Source of the DNA: Gordonia amicalis NBRC 100051 = JCM 11271
GTDB lineage: Bacteria > Actinomycetota > Actinomycetes > Mycobacteriales > Mycobacteriaceae
NCBI RefSeq assembly: GCF_000332995.1
Contig: NZ_BANS01000017.1
Location: 1-64,000 of the forward strand
DNA length: 64,000 nt
Direction: 5' to 3'
The notes beneath the pieces are model-generated. The model saw only the letters and a list, made by a program, of their open reading frames with translations, was not told where the DNA came from and did no database searches. Below are positions 46,710-57,034 of this stretch, one piece after another (positions within the stretch are counted from its first letter, which is position 1; every line of letters begins with the position of its first letter). Made by a program: the position numbers and the translations under genes.

Positions 46710-47728
46710 CGACGTCGCAGACTTCTTCGACACGACCCGACGGCCCGGCTCCCGCCGAGCGCGACCCCCGGCCGGCGGCGCGTGGGGTCTGGCGATTCAT
46801 ACCCGGATTCGGCCGGCCGACGATCCGCTTCGTCCACCGCTGGGCTATCGCCCTGCTCGTGTCGAACGTCGGCATCGTCGCCACCGGCGGCGCGGTTCGG
46901 GTGACCGGTTCCGGTCTCGGTTGCCCGACCTGGCCGCGATGCACCGACAACTCCTTCGTCCCGCACGAGGAACTGGGCATCCACGGAGCCATCGAGTTCG
47001 GCAACCGGATGCTCACCTGGGTGCTGATCATCATCGCGATCGCCGCCTGGGTCGCGGTGCTCCGCTACGCCGGGTCGGCGCGCCGCGACAAGTGGACGGT
47101 CACCCTGATCGCGCTGGGCATCCCATTCCAGGGCGTGATCGGCGGGATCACCGTCCTCACCGACCTCAACCCGTGGATCGTCGCCCTGCACTTCCTGCTG
47201 TCGATGGCGCTCGTGTCGGCCGCAACCGTCCTGGTCTATCGGATGCGGCCCTACCCGACGCCCGCCGAACCCGCCGCCGTCGACGCCGATGTCCCCGCGT
47301 CGGCCACGCGCCGGCTCGGGGTCTACCTCGCCTGGCTGATCTATGCGGTGACCTGGGTGACGATCTATCTCGGCACGGTGGTCACGGGTTCCGGCCCGCA
47401 CGCCGGCGACGTCGACGCCCCTCGGAACGGACTCGACCCCGACAACGCCACCCAGCTCCACGCCGACGCGGTGTTCGTCCTGGTCGGTCTGGGCCTGGCC
47501 GCACTCGTGTACGCCCGCGTGTTCGCGCGTCCGCAGCAGCGCTCGGCGCTGGTCTTCGTGGCGCTGCTCGCACTGCAGGGCGTGATCGGATTCGTCCAGT
47601 TCGCGACCGATCTCCCCGTCGCGCTCGTCATCGCCCACATGTTCGGCAGCGCGCTGCTGCTCATCGGCGCGACCTGGCAGGTGCTGGTCGCGCGGGCGAC
47701 CGATCAGCCGCGCGTCGACGCTGCCTGA
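46706..47728 (+). CDS. ctaA: Haem A synthase CtaA (COX15 family), 340 aa
   Basis: This membrane enzyme oxidises the C8 methyl of haem O to a formyl group, giving haem A for the aa3 cytochrome oxidase. Eight membrane helices are predicted. The family motifs are TGGAVRVTGSGLGCPTWPRC (about 53-72), with the conserved cysteine pair, EFGNRMLTW with its conserved Glu/Asn region, and the second-half repeat GTVVTGSGPHAGD. Histidines ALHFLLS and IAHMFGS are likely haem ligands. It overlaps the ABC permease gene by 4 bp and is followed by a terminator. Confidence 0.95.
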   Translation: MTTSQTSSTRPDGPAPAERDPRPAARGVWRFIPGFGRPTIRFVHRWAIALLVSNVGIVATGGAVRVTGSGLGCPTWPRCTDNSFVPHEELGIHGAIEFGNRMLTWVLIIIAIAAWVAVLRYAGSARRDKWTVTLIALGIPFQGVIGGITVLTDLNPWIVALHFLLSMALVSAATVLVYRMRPYPTPAEPAAVDADVPASATRRLGVYLAWLIYAVTWVTIYLGTVVTGSGPHAGDVDAPRNGLDPDNATQLHADAVFVLVGLGLAALVYARVFARPQQRSALVFVALLALQGVIGFVQFATDLPVALVIAHMFGSALLLIGATWQVLVARATDQPRVDAA

Positions 47729-47745
47729 GTCCCTGCCCACTACGA

Positions 47746-47783
47746 GAACGACCCCGACGATGTGCACGTCGGGGGTCGTTTTC
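47746..47783 (+). terminator. Intrinsic terminator after ctaA
   Basis: A 13-base left arm (47747-47759) pairs with CGTCGGGGGTCGTT (47767-47780) with one bulged base and a 7-nt loop, and is followed by TTTT. It lies in the convergent gap between ctaA and the gene at 47806. Confidence 0.85.
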
Positions 47784-47805
47784 GTGTACGGGGCGGACGG
47801 CCGCG

Positions 47806-48177
47806 TCAGAGGATCGCGCGGTTGCGCGGCTTCGGGAAGCGCGTCTGCCGGGCGACCCAGCCGGCCATCTTGCGGTAATGCGACGGCTTGACGGTGGTCT
47901 CCGAGGTGAGGTCACGGTCCCACTCGGCGATCTCGAGGCCATCGACGGCGTCGACGACGGCCTGGGCGGTGGCGAGGTCGGGGACCACCCGGTCGCCGAG
48001 GACTCCACCGGCGTCACCGACGAGCGTGATACGGACACCGGCCGCACCGATCGCCTGCAGGACGACCTTGGCGCTGCCGCCCTCACGGGCGACGAACTTC
48101 TTCACCGAGGCGACGACATCGCCCGGGGCCTGAACCGTCGGCGTTGCGGTGGTGTCGGTGGCGGCACTGTCAGTCAT
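47806..48177 (-). CDS. Hypothetical protein, 123 aa
   Basis: No family was recognised with confidence. It is a small soluble protein with a Thr/Ala-rich N-terminus (1-20), then SVKKFVAREGGSAKVVLQAI near residue 25. An alpha/beta-like section (VRITLVGDAGGVLGDRVVPD) follows, with a basic C-terminus ending RFPKPRNRAIL. The ATG at 48177 is used; another ATG lies four codons upstream. It is convergent with ctaA and divergent from qor, between ctaA and ctaB. Confidence 0.65.
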   Translation of the reverse strand: MTDSAATDTTATPTVQAPGDVVASVKKFVAREGGSAKVVLQAIGAAGVRITLVGDAGGVLGDRVVPDLATAQAVVDAVDGLEIAEWDRDLTSETTVKPSHYRKMAGWVARQTRFPKPRNRAIL

Positions 48178-48263
48178 GACGCTCAGCATACCGGTGAGCG
48201 CAGGGCGCTCCCGATACCGGGATGGGCGTCACATCCGGCCTGTACGGCGTGTAGAACGGTGTC

Positions 48264-49238
48264 GTGCGTGCGATACAGGTGACCCGTCACGGCGGCCCGG
48301 ACGTCCTGGCCTTCGGTACCGTCGACGACCCCATCCCGGCCGCCGACGAGGTGATCGTCCGGACCTCCGCGGTGGGCGTGAACTACATCGACACCTATCT
48401 CCGGCGGGGCCTGTACCCGTCGATCCCGCCGTACATCCCGGGCACCGAGGGTGCCGGCGAGATCGTCTCCGTCGGTCCGGAGGTCACCGGCTTCGAGGTG
48501 GGACAGCGGGTCGCCTGGTGCGCCGCACCTGGGTCGTACGCCGAGCTCGTCGCGGTCCCCGCCGCGCAGGCGGTGGTCGTGCCCGACGGTGTCGACGACG
48601 CGATCGCCGGTTCGTCACTGCTCCGCGGGCTCACCGCCCACTACCTGCTCGACGGCAGCGCCCACCCTCATCCGGAGGACACCGTGTTGATCCACGCGGG
48701 GGCCGGCGGGGTCGGGCTGATCCTCACCCAGATGGCCAAACGTCATGGGCTGCGGGTCATCACGACGGTGTCCTCCGACGAGAAGGCGGACCTGTCCCGG
48801 CAGGCCGGCGCCGACCATGTGTTGCGGTACGGGGACGACCTGGCCGCGCGCGTCCGGGAACTCACCAACGGCCTCGGTGTCCCGGTGGTCTACGACGGCG
48901 TCGGCGCGGACACCTTCGAGCAGTCGCTGGCCGCCACGGCGGTCCGCGGCATCATCGTGCTGTTCGGGGCGTCGAGTGGACCGGTGCCGCCGTTCGATCT
49001 GCAGCGCCTCAACCCGGCCGGTTCGCTGGCGGTGACACGACCCACCCTGGCGCACTTCACCGCGACGCCGGAGGAACTGAACTGGCGGGCGGGCGAGTAC
49101 TTCGAGGCCATCCTCGACGGCGACGTGGACGTGCGGGTGGGACAGCGTTACCGCCTGGCCGACGCCGCGCAGGCCCATGCTGATCTCGAGGCCCGCAAGA
49201 CGACAGGTACGACGGTGCTGCTGCCCTCGGATTCCTGA
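48264..49238 (+). CDS. Quinone oxidoreductase (zinc-free MDR family), 324 aa
   Basis: This is an NADPH-dependent quinone reductase of the medium-chain dehydrogenase family. The substrate-domain signature VGVNYIDTYLRRGLYP lies near residue 38. The Rossmann motif is HAGAGGVGLILTQMAKRHG near 150, followed by VSSDEKADLSRQAGADHVL. No structural zinc cysteines are present, as in QorA. The GTG at 48264 lies six bases after TAGAAC, a weak -10 box. The gene sits beside ctaB as in M. tuberculosis (Rv1454c, from memory). The natural electron acceptor is unknown. Confidence 0.9.
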   Translation: MRAIQVTRHGGPDVLAFGTVDDPIPAADEVIVRTSAVGVNYIDTYLRRGLYPSIPPYIPGTEGAGEIVSVGPEVTGFEVGQRVAWCAAPGSYAELVAVPAAQAVVVPDGVDDAIAGSSLLRGLTAHYLLDGSAHPHPEDTVLIHAGAGGVGLILTQMAKRHGLRVITTVSSDEKADLSRQAGADHVLRYGDDLAARVRELTNGLGVPVVYDGVGADTFEQSLAATAVRGIIVLFGASSGPVPPFDLQRLNPAGSLAVTRPTLAHFTATPEELNWRAGEYFEAILDGDVDVRVGQRYRLADAAQAHADLEARKTTGTTVLLPSDS

Positions 49239-49257
49239 CGGCGGCGGCGAACGGAAA

Positions 49258-50268
49258 TCAGAAGTACGACGAGATCGTCTGCAGGCCGACGACCGCGTCG
49301 ACCGCGAGACCGCAGAAGACGATCGCCAGGTACTCGTTGGACTGCAGGAAGACCTTGAGGGGTTTCACCTCGGCGCCGCGCTTGGTGTCGCGGTAGAGCT
49401 TGGTGACCCGTTCGAGGAACCAGCCGCCGGCTACCAGCGCGATCACCGTGTAGATCCAGCTCGTCGCCGGGATCAGGGCCAGCGAGGTGACGACGGTCAG
49501 CCACGTGTAGACCAGCATCTGCCGGGTGACGCGTTCCTCGGTCGCGATGACCGGCAGCATCGGCACGCCGGCCGCCTTGTAGTCCTCCTTGTAGCGCATC
49601 GCCAGCGCCCAGGTGTGCGGCGGGGTCCAGAAGAAGATGACCAGGAACAGCACGATCGGCTGCCAGCTGAGTGAGCCGGTCACCGCCGCCCAGCCGACGA
49701 GCGTCGGCATGCATCCGGCGGCACCGCCCCACACCACGTTCTGCCAGGTGCGGCGCTTGAGGATCATCGTGTAGACGCCGACGTAGAAGATGATCGTCGC
49801 CGAGACGAGCAGCGAGGACACCAGGTTCGCGGCGAAGTACAGCACCGCGAACGAGGCGGCCCAGAGCACGAGACCGAATATCAGCGCACTCCGTGTGGCC
49901 ACCGCGCGCCGCGCGAGCGGTCGGCGCTCGGTGCGCTTCATCTTCTTGTCGATGTCGGCGTCGACGACCATGTTGAGGGTGTTCGCGCTGCCGGCGCCGA
50001 GCCAGCCACCGATCAGGGTGAAGGCGATGACGGCGATGTCGACATGGCCGCGATCGGCCTGCAGCATCACCGGGATCGTCGCCACCAGCAGCAGCTCGAT
50101 GACCCGCGGTTTGGTGAGCGCGACATAGGCGAGCACCGTCGCGCGCACACGTCCGGCCCACGTCAGATCCGCCGGCAGGACCGGCTCGGTCGAGACCTGC
50201 GGTGATGCGGTGTCGGTCGAGTGGGATGCGGCGGGATGGTCTCCGCTCACACGCTCCCCTATCCTCAC
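49258..50268 (-). CDS. ctaB: Protoheme IX farnesyltransferase (haem O synthase) CtaB, 336 aa
   Basis: This UbiA-family membrane prenyltransferase adds farnesyl to protohaem, making haem O, the substrate of CtaA. The first Asp-rich motif is [20 protein letters not shown] (about 108-127). Conserved segments [17 protein letters not shown] and [17 protein letters not shown] follow. About nine membrane helices are predicted. The GTG at 50268 has AGGAG five bases upstream; GTG 50274 and GTG 50250 (the latter behind GGGGAG) are alternatives, and all differ only in a non-conserved N-terminus. It is divergent from tkt. Confidence 0.94.
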   Translation of the reverse strand: MRIGERVSGDHPAASHSTDTASPQVSTEPVLPADLTWAGRVRATVLAYVALTKPRVIELLLVATIPVMLQADRGHVDIAVIAFTLIGGWLGAGSANTLNMVVDADIDKKMKRTERRPLARRAVATRSALIFGLVLWAASFAVLYFAANLVSSLLVSATIIFYVGVYTMILKRRTWQNVVWGGAAGCMPTLVGWAAVTGSLSWQPIVLFLVIFFWTPPHTWALAMRYKEDYKAAGVPMLPVIATEERVTRQMLVYTWLTVVTSLALIPATSWIYTVIALVAGGWFLERVTKLYRDTKRGAEVKPLKVFLQSNEYLAIVFCGLAVDAVVGLQTISSYF

Positions 50269-50490
50269 GAACACTCCTCGTCCGCCCGCACAGATCGCCG
50301 CGGGCTACTACAGAGCATGGTAGACGTTTGCCTTCGCGAACCGTAATCGCGTCGTGGCCGAGCCCGCGACCGGCGCAGATCGCCGAACCGGGCGGTAAGT
50401 TTCGGTCGGCGCGCAGGGCACCCTCGGGGCCGATTACTCTGGACCCGAACGCGCCGAAAACCCGAGCAGGCACAGGAGACAATCACCATC
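50269..50490. promoter_or_regulatory. Divergent ctaB/tkt promoter region
   Basis: This 222-bp region must carry promoters for ctaB leftward and the tkt-tal-zwf-opcA-pgl operon rightward. A TTACTCT -10-like box lies near 50434, about 55 bases before the tkt GTG. No distinct operator was recognised. Confidence 0.4.
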
Positions 50491-52569
50491 GTGGCCGACA
50501 CAGATGAGATCCGCGCACTGACCACCCCTCGCCATCCGGACGACTGGAGCGACCTCGACACCCGGGCCGTCGACACGGCCCGCCTGCTGGCCGCCGATGC
50601 GGTGCAGAAGTGTGGCAGTGGTCATCCCGGCACCGCGATGAGCCTCGCCCCCCTGGCCTACACGCTCTTCCAGCGCGTCATGCGTCACGATCCCACCGAC
50701 ACCGACTGGGCCGGCCGCGACCGCTTCGTGCTCTCGTGCGGACATTCCAGCCTGACCCTCTACATCCAGCTGTACCTGGGCGGCTTCGGTCTCGAGCTCG
50801 AGGACATCGAGGCGCTGCGCACCTGGGATTCGCTGACCCCGGGTCACCCGGAGTTCCGCCACACCCGCGGCGTCGAGATCACCACCGGGCCGCTCGGTCA
50901 GGGTCTCGCCTCGTCGGTCGGCATGGCGATGGCCGCCCGCCGCGAGCGCGGCCTGTTCGACCCGGATGCCGCGGTCGGCGCGAGCCCGTTCGACCACTAC
51001 ATCTACGTGATCGCCTCCGACGGTGACATCGAGGAGGGCGTCACCTCCGAGGCGAGCTCGCTCGCCGGCACCCAGCAGCTCGGCAACCTGATCGTGTTCT
51101 ACGACCAGAACCAGATCTCGATCGAGGACGACACCGACATCGCCCTGTCCGAGGACGTCGCCAAGCGCTACGAGGCGTACGGCTGGCACGTCCAGACCGT
51201 CGAGGGCGGCGAGGACATCGTGGCCATCGAGGCCGCGATCAAGGCCGCCCAGGAGGTCGTCGACCGTCCGTCGATCATCTGCCTGCGCACCATCATCGGC
51301 TACCCGGCGCCCAACATGATGAACACCGGCATGGCTCATGGCGCCGCACTCGGCGAGGACGAGGTCGCCGCCACCAAGAAGGTCCTCGGCTTCGACCCGG
51401 AGAAGAACTTCGAGGTCACCGACGAGGTCATCGCGCACACCCGCAAGCTCGTCGACCGCGGCGCCGAGGAGCGCAAGGCCTGGACCGCATCGTTCGACGC
51501 GTGGGCCGAGAAGAACCCCGACGCCAAGGCACTGTTCGATCGCCTGACCGCCCATGAGCTCCCGGAGGGCTGGACCGAGCAGTTGCCGACCTGGAACGTC
51601 GGCGACAAGGACGTGGCCACGCGCAGCGCGTCGGGCAAGGTCCTCGGCGCCCTCGCGCCCGTCCTTCCCGAGCTGTGGGGCGGTTCCGCCGACCTCGCCG
51701 GCTCGAACAACACCACGATGGACGGCGAGCCCTCGTTCGGCCCGACGTCGATCAGCACCAAGAAGTGGTCGGCCAACCCGTACGGGCGCACCCTGCACTT
51801 CGGTGTCCGCGAGCACGCGATGGGTTCGATCCTGTCGGGCATCGCCCTGCACGGCCCGACCCGCGCCTACGGCGGCACCTTCCTGCAGTTCGCCGACTAC
51901 ATGCGTCCGGCCGTGCGCCTGGCCGCGCTGATGGAGATCGACCCGATCTACGTCTGGACCCACGACTCCATCGGTCTCGGCGAGGACGGCCCGACCCACC
52001 AGCCGATCGAGCACCTGGCCGCACTGCGCGCGATCCCGAACCTCGACGTCGTGCGTCCCGCCGATGCCAACGAGACCGCTCACGCATGGGCGCACCTGCT
52101 GACCCGGCGCAACCACCCGGTCGGTCTGGCGCTCACCCGCCAGAACGTCCCGATCCTGGAGGGCACCTCGGCGCAGGGCGTCGCCAACGGCGGCTACGTC
52201 CTCAGTGATTCCGAGGGCGACCCGCAGGTCGTGCTGATCGGCACCGGTTCCGAGGTGCACCTGGCGGTCGAGGCACAGAAGGCCTTGGCCGACAAGGGAA
52301 TCAAGGCCCGCGTCGTGTCGATGCCGTGTGTCGAATGGTTCGACGAGCAGCCCAAGGGGTACCGGGACCACGTGCTGCCGCCCTCGGTTCCGCGTGTCGC
52401 CGTCGAGGCCGGCATCGCGATGCCGTGGTACCGGATCGTCGGTGCCGGCGGCGAGATCGTCGGCATCGAGCACTTCGGCGCGTCGGCCGACTACAAGGTG
52501 CTCTTCACCAAGTTCGGGATCACCACAGAGGCGGTCACCGCCGCCGCCGAACGAGTCGTCGCCGGCTGA
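50491..52569 (+). CDS. tkt: Transketolase, 692 aa
   Basis: This thiamine-diphosphate enzyme transfers two-carbon ketol units in the non-oxidative pentose phosphate pathway. GHPGTAMSLAPLAY near residue 45 and the ThDP/Mg motif SDGDIEEGVTSEASSLAG near 175 (GD...E) are intact. The pyrimidine-domain segments MEIDPIYVWTHDSIGLGEDG near 480 and a C-terminal transketolase domain follow. The GTG at 50491 follows AGGAGA. It is the first gene of the pentose phosphate operon. Confidence 0.97.
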   Translation: MADTDEIRALTTPRHPDDWSDLDTRAVDTARLLAADAVQKCGSGHPGTAMSLAPLAYTLFQRVMRHDPTDTDWAGRDRFVLSCGHSSLTLYIQLYLGGFGLELEDIEALRTWDSLTPGHPEFRHTRGVEITTGPLGQGLASSVGMAMAARRERGLFDPDAAVGASPFDHYIYVIASDGDIEEGVTSEASSLAGTQQLGNLIVFYDQNQISIEDDTDIALSEDVAKRYEAYGWHVQTVEGGEDIVAIEAAIKAAQEVVDRPSIICLRTIIGYPAPNMMNTGMAHGAALGEDEVAATKKVLGFDPEKNFEVTDEVIAHTRKLVDRGAEERKAWTASFDAWAEKNPDAKALFDRLTAHELPEGWTEQLPTWNVGDKDVATRSASGKVLGALAPVLPELWGGSADLAGSNNTTMDGEPSFGPTSISTKKWSANPYGRTLHFGVREHAMGSILSGIALHGPTRAYGGTFLQFADYMRPAVRLAALMEIDPIYVWTHDSIGLGEDGPTHQPIEHLAALRAIPNLDVVRPADANETAHAWAHLLTRRNHPVGLALTRQNVPILEGTSAQGVANGGYVLSDSEGDPQVVLIGTGSEVHLAVEAQKALADKGIKARVVSMPCVEWFDEQPKGYRDHVLPPSVPRVAVEAGIAMPWYRIVGAGGEIVGIEHFGASADYKVLFTKFGITTEAVTAAAERVVAG

Positions 52570-52617
52570 CCGGCCGCCCACGACACCGGCTCATCCACAC
52601 TCATCAAGGAGAGAATC

Positions 52618-53739
52618 GTGACCCAGAACGAGAAGCTCGCCGAACTGTCCGCCGCCGGTGTCTCGGTATGGCTGGACGACCTGTCCCGGGACCTGATCAC
52701 CTCCGGTGATCTCGCCGAACTGATCTCGACCAAGTCGGTGGTCGGCGTGACCACCAACCCGTCGATCTTCCAGGCGGCACTGTCGAAGGGCACCGCCTAC
52801 AACGCACAGGTCACCGAGCTGGCCGCCCGCGGCACCGATGTCGACGGCACCATCCGTACGGTGACCACCGATGACGTCCGCAACGCCTGCGACGTGCTGA
52901 CCCCGGTGCACGAGGAGTCCGACGGCGTCGACGGTCGGGTGTCCATCGAGGTCGATCCCCGTCTGGCGCACGACACCGACGCCACGGTCGCCCAGGCCAT
53001 CGAGCTGTGGAAGATCGTGGACCGCCCGAACCTGCTGATCAAGATCCCGGCCACCAAGGCCGGACTCCCGGCGATCACCCGGGTCATCACCGAGGGCATC
53101 AGCGTCAACGTGACGCTGATCTTCTCGGTCGAGCGCTTCAAGGAGGTCATGGACGCCTACCTCGACGGCCTCGACGCCGCCGCGGAAGCCGGCTACGACC
53201 TGTCGACCATCCACTCGGTGGCGTCGTTCTTCGTCTCCCGCGTCGACACCGAGATCGACAAGCGCCTCGACGCCATCGGCACCCCGGAGGCCACCGAGCT
53301 GAAGGGCAAGGCGGCGCTGGCCAACGCCCGTCTCGCCTACTCGGCCTACCAGCAGGTCTTCGAGGTCGAGTCGCGCTTCCCGGACCTCCTCGCCAAGGGC
53401 GCTCGCCCGCAGCGCGCGCTCTGGGCGTCGACCGGCGTGAAGAACCCGGACTACCCGGACACCCTGTACGTCAGCGAGCTCGTCGCACCCAACACGGTCA
53501 ACACCATGCCGGGCAAGACGATGGATGCCTTCGCCGACCACGGTTGGGTCAACACCGGCTCGATCATCGGTCTCGCGCAGGAGTCGCAGGATGTCTTCGA
53601 CAAGATCGCGGCGCTCGGCGTCGACACGGTCGACGTCTTCAAGGTCCTCGAGGAGGAGGGCGTGAGCAAGTTCGAGGACGCCTGGAACGACCTTCTCAAC
53701 GCGACCGCCGAGCAGTTGTCCGCGGCGATCAAGGGCTGA
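52618..53739 (+). CDS. tal: Transaldolase, 373 aa
   Basis: This Schiff-base enzyme transfers dihydroxyacetone units in the pentose phosphate pathway. The catalytic Lys lies in [16 protein letters not shown] near residue 141. The N-terminal [20 protein letters not shown] and the TNPSIFQ motif are typical of the actinobacterial (class II-length) transaldolase. The GTG at 52618 follows AAGGAGA. It lies 48 bp after tkt and 7 bp before zwf. Confidence 0.97.
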   Translation: MTQNEKLAELSAAGVSVWLDDLSRDLITSGDLAELISTKSVVGVTTNPSIFQAALSKGTAYNAQVTELAARGTDVDGTIRTVTTDDVRNACDVLTPVHEESDGVDGRVSIEVDPRLAHDTDATVAQAIELWKIVDRPNLLIKIPATKAGLPAITRVITEGISVNVTLIFSVERFKEVMDAYLDGLDAAAEAGYDLSTIHSVASFFVSRVDTEIDKRLDAIGTPEATELKGKAALANARLAYSAYQQVFEVESRFPDLLAKGARPQRALWASTGVKNPDYPDTLYVSELVAPNTVNTMPGKTMDAFADHGWVNTGSIIGLAQESQDVFDKIAALGVDTVDVFKVLEEEGVSKFEDAWNDLLNATAEQLSAAIKG

Positions 53740-53746
53740 GTCCGTC

Positions 53747-55300
53747 GTGGCCGCCGGTGAGGATTCAGTGGGACCCGGTTCTTGGACCAATCCGCTCCGT
53801 GACCCACAGGACAAACGGCTGCCCCGCATCGCGGGGCCGTGCAGTCTGATCATCTTCGGCGTCACCGGTGACCTGGCACGCAAGAAGTTGATGCCTGCGG
53901 TCTACGACCTCGCCAACCGCGGCCTGCTCCCCCCGTCGTTCGCTCTCGTCGGTTTCGCCCGACGCGACTGGACCGACGAGGACTTCGGGGCGATCGTGCA
54001 CGACGCCGTGCGGGAACACGCCCGCACGGGCTTCCGCGAGGAGGTGTGGGAGCGCCTCGCGGAGGGTTTCCGCTTCGTGCAGGGCGATTTCGACGACGAC
54101 GCCGCGTTCGACAACTTGTGCGACACCCTCAAGTCGCTCGACGACGAACGCGGCACGGACGGCAATCACGCGTTCTACCTGTCGATCCCACCCAAGGCGT
54201 TCCCGACGGTGTGTGAACAGCTCGAGCGCAGCGGGCTGGCGACACCGAACGGCGACAGTTGGCGCCGCGTGGTCATCGAGAAGCCGTTCGGCCACGATCT
54301 CGAGTCGGCCCGCGAACTCAACGCCATCGTCAACAACGTCTTCCCGGAGTCGTCGGTGTTCCGCATCGACCACTACCTGGGCAAGGAGACGGTGCAGAAC
54401 ATCCTGGCGCTGCGCTTCGCCAACCAGCTGTTCGACCCGCTGTGGAGTTCGCACTACGTCGACCACGTCCAGATCACGATGGCCGAGGACATCGGCATCG
54501 GTGGGCGGGCCGGCTACTACGACGGCATCGGTGCCGCACGCGACGTCATCCAGAACCATCTTCTGCAGCTGATGGCCCTGGTGGCGATGGAGGAACCGAT
54601 CTCCTTCGAGCCCAAGCAGTTACAGGCCGAGAAGATCAAGGTCCTGGCGGCCACCCGCAACGTCCTGCCGATCGATCAGAACACCGCCCGCGGCCAGTAC
54701 GGTCCGGGCTGGCAGGGCAGCGAGAAGGTGGCCGGGCTCAAAGAGGAGGACGGGTTCGCCAAGGACTCCAAGACCGAGACCTTCGCCGCGATCGCCCTCG
54801 AGGTCGACTCCCGTCGCTGGGCGGGTGTGCCGTTCTACCTGCGGACCGGCAAGCGTCTCGGCCGGCGCGTCACCGAGATCGCGCTGGTCTTCAAGCGCGC
54901 CCCGCATCTGCCGTTCGACCAGACGATGACCGAGGAGCTCAGCCAGAACGCCCTGGTCATCCGGGTGCAGCCCGACGAGGGCATCACCCTGCGCTTCGGA
55001 TCCAAGGTGCCGGGCTCCAGCATGGAGGTCCGCGACGTGAACATGGACTTCAGCTACGGCACCGCGTTCACCGAGGCGTCCCCGGAGGCATACGAGCGCC
55101 TCATCCTCGACGTCCTACTCGGCGTGCCGTCACTGTTCCCGGTCAACGAGGAAGTCGAATTGTCGTGGAAGATCCTCGATCCCGTGCTCGAACAGTGGGC
55201 CGCCGAGGACGCCCCCGACACCTACGAGTCGGGAACCTGGGGTCCGCGGTCGGCGGACGAGATGATGGCCCGCGTGGGACGCGCGTGGCGCCGGCCCTGA
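53747..55300 (+). CDS. zwf: Glucose-6-phosphate 1-dehydrogenase, 517 aa
   Basis: This enzyme oxidises glucose 6-phosphate to 6-phosphogluconolactone with NADP. The cofactor motif FGVTGDLARKKLMPAVYDL lies near residue 38. The active-site motif RIDHYLGKE near 206 contains the catalytic His. The C-terminal domain is complete (STIRQ-like dimer region, ending RVGRAWRRP). The GTG start lies 7 bp after the tal stop. OpcA, its partner, is next in the operon, with 34 bp between. Confidence 0.97.
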   Translation: MAAGEDSVGPGSWTNPLRDPQDKRLPRIAGPCSLIIFGVTGDLARKKLMPAVYDLANRGLLPPSFALVGFARRDWTDEDFGAIVHDAVREHARTGFREEVWERLAEGFRFVQGDFDDDAAFDNLCDTLKSLDDERGTDGNHAFYLSIPPKAFPTVCEQLERSGLATPNGDSWRRVVIEKPFGHDLESARELNAIVNNVFPESSVFRIDHYLGKETVQNILALRFANQLFDPLWSSHYVDHVQITMAEDIGIGGRAGYYDGIGAARDVIQNHLLQLMALVAMEEPISFEPKQLQAEKIKVLAATRNVLPIDQNTARGQYGPGWQGSEKVAGLKEEDGFAKDSKTETFAAIALEVDSRRWAGVPFYLRTGKRLGRRVTEIALVFKRAPHLPFDQTMTEELSQNALVIRVQPDEGITLRFGSKVPGSSMEVRDVNMDFSYGTAFTEASPEAYERLILDVLLGVPSLFPVNEEVELSWKILDPVLEQWAAEDAPDTYESGTWGPRSADEMMARVGRAWRRP

Positions 55301-55334
55301 TGTCCACCGCCCAGCCCCTCCAGGAGGATCCGCG

Positions 55335-56267
55335 ATGATCGTCGAGCTGCCCGACACGGACACCCGAAGTGTCGCGAAGAGGATCATCGAGGTGCGGGCG
55401 GCCGGTGGCGCGCTCAGTCTCGGTCGCGTGCTCACCCTGGTCGTCTGCGTCGAACAGGGCGAACCGATGGAGGGCGCCATCGAGGCCGTCATCGGTGCCA
55501 GCCGCGAGCACCCCAGCCGCGTCATCGTCGTGTATCGCGGTACCCGCGAAGGTGATTCACGCCTCGACGCACAGATTCGAGTGGGCGGGGACGCCGGTGC
55601 GTCGGAGGTCGTGGTGCTGTCGCTGTACGGCGCCCTCGCCGACGAACCGGCGAGCGTCGTCACACCGTTCCTGTTGCCGGACACCCCCGTCGTCACGTGG
55701 TGGCCCGGCGAAGGCCCCGCACGCCCCGTGGACGATCCCCTCGGCAGGCTCGGTCACCGTCGCATCCTCGATGCCACGAAGGACGCCGATCCGGCCACGG
55801 TGCTCGCGCGTCGCCTCGAGACATACTCCCCCGGCGACACCGACATCGCGTGGTCGCGCATCACGCAGTGGCGTGCCATCCTCGCCTCGGCGGTCGACCG
55901 TCCGCCGCATTCGCGCATCACCGCGGTGGATGTCACGGGCGCGCACGATTCCCCGGCGGTGGACCTCATCGCCGGGTGGTTGCGTTCGGCGCTCGACGTA
56001 CCCACGCGGCGCCGGCGCGGGAGTTTCGAGATCCGTCTTCACCGCGACGAGGGTCCGACGATCCTCGCCGTGGACGAGGGCAACAACGCGGTGCTGACGA
56101 TGCCGGGCAAGCCCGACGGCCGAATCGCGATGGGCCACCGCGACCTACCCGTGTGCATCGCCGAGGAGCTCCGGCGCCTCGACACCGACGAGGTCTATGC
56201 CGTCGCCTTGCGGGGTGTCCCCGGGGTCGACTTCATCGACACGAACGAAGGAGTTCTCACACCATGA
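55335..56267 (+). CDS. opcA: Glucose-6-phosphate dehydrogenase assembly protein OpcA, 310 aa
   Basis: OpcA is the actinobacterial/cyanobacterial activator of G6PDH. The protein begins MIVELPDTDTRSVAKRIIEV. It contains the family segments HPSRVIVVYRG near residue 58, LPDTPVVTWWPGEGP near 115 and SRITQWRAILASAVD near 178. AGGAGG sits at ideal distance from the ATG. The stop overlaps the pgl start by 4 bp (ATGA 56264-56267). Placement directly after zwf supports the role. Confidence 0.95.
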   Translation: MIVELPDTDTRSVAKRIIEVRAAGGALSLGRVLTLVVCVEQGEPMEGAIEAVIGASREHPSRVIVVYRGTREGDSRLDAQIRVGGDAGASEVVVLSLYGALADEPASVVTPFLLPDTPVVTWWPGEGPARPVDDPLGRLGHRRILDATKDADPATVLARRLETYSPGDTDIAWSRITQWRAILASAVDRPPHSRITAVDVTGAHDSPAVDLIAGWLRSALDVPTRRRRGSFEIRLHRDEGPTILAVDEGNNAVLTMPGKPDGRIAMGHRDLPVCIAEELRRLDTDEVYAVALRGVPGVDFIDTNEGVLTP

Positions 56268-57004
56268 CCGCTGTCGAGACGCTCGTCTTCGAGTCCAAGC
56301 AGGAACTCGTCGCCACCGCGGCCGCGCGCTTCGTCGACCTGGTGACCCGCGCACAGGCCGAACGCGGGGACGCGAGCATCGTGCTCACCGGCGGCAGCAA
56401 CGGCATCGCGATCCTGTCGGCGCTCGCCGCCGACAGCGGCACCATCGACTGGTCGCGGGTCGACGTGTACTGGGGCGACGACCGTTTCGTGCCCGCCGAC
56501 GATCCGGAACGCAACTCCGGTCAGGCGCGTGCGGCCCTGCTCGACAAGGTGCCGGTGGATCCGTCACGGGTGTTCCCGATGGCCCCGTCCGACGGCCCGT
56601 TCGGCGACGACATCGAGGCTGCCGCAGCCGATTACGCGGCGATCCTGGCCGGACGGTCGTCGGACGGCGTGGCACCGCATTTCGATCTGCACCTGCTCGG
56701 CATGGGCGGCGAGGGCCACATCAATTCCCTCTTCCCACACACCCCCGCCACCGCGGAGACCGAGAAATCGGTTGTGGCCGTTGAGGATTCACCCAAACCG
56801 CCGCCGCGTCGGATCACCTTGACCCTGCCGGTGGTCAATCGCTCCCGCAACGTGTGGTTCCTCGTCGCCGGCGGCGACAAGGCCGAAGCCGTCGCCGCCG
56901 CGCATCGCGGTGCCGACCCGGCCGACTGGCCGTGCGCCGGCGCCCGCGGCACCGACGAGACCATGTGGTTCCTCGACGAGGACGCCGCCTCCCAGATCAA
57001 GTGA
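56264..57004 (+). CDS. pgl: 6-phosphogluconolactonase, 246 aa
   Basis: This enzyme hydrolyses 6-phosphoglucono-lactone to 6-phosphogluconate. The family motifs are VLTGGSNGI near residue 43, VYWGDDRFVPADDPERNSG near 68 and LLGMGGEGHINSLFP near 147. The length is typical of the DevB/Pgl family. The ATG is coupled to the opcA stop. It ends the tkt-tal-zwf-opcA-pgl operon; no strong terminator hairpin is visible in the 30 bp before ppnP. Confidence 0.95.
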   Translation: MTAVETLVFESKQELVATAAARFVDLVTRAQAERGDASIVLTGGSNGIAILSALAADSGTIDWSRVDVYWGDDRFVPADDPERNSGQARAALLDKVPVDPSRVFPMAPSDGPFGDDIEAAAADYAAILAGRSSDGVAPHFDLHLLGMGGEGHINSLFPHTPATAETEKSVVAVEDSPKPPPRRITLTLPVVNRSRNVWFLVAGGDKAEAVAAAHRGADPADWPCAGARGTDETMWFLDEDAASQIK

Positions 57005-57034
57005 TCACATAGCTTCACGCTAGGCTCGGTGATC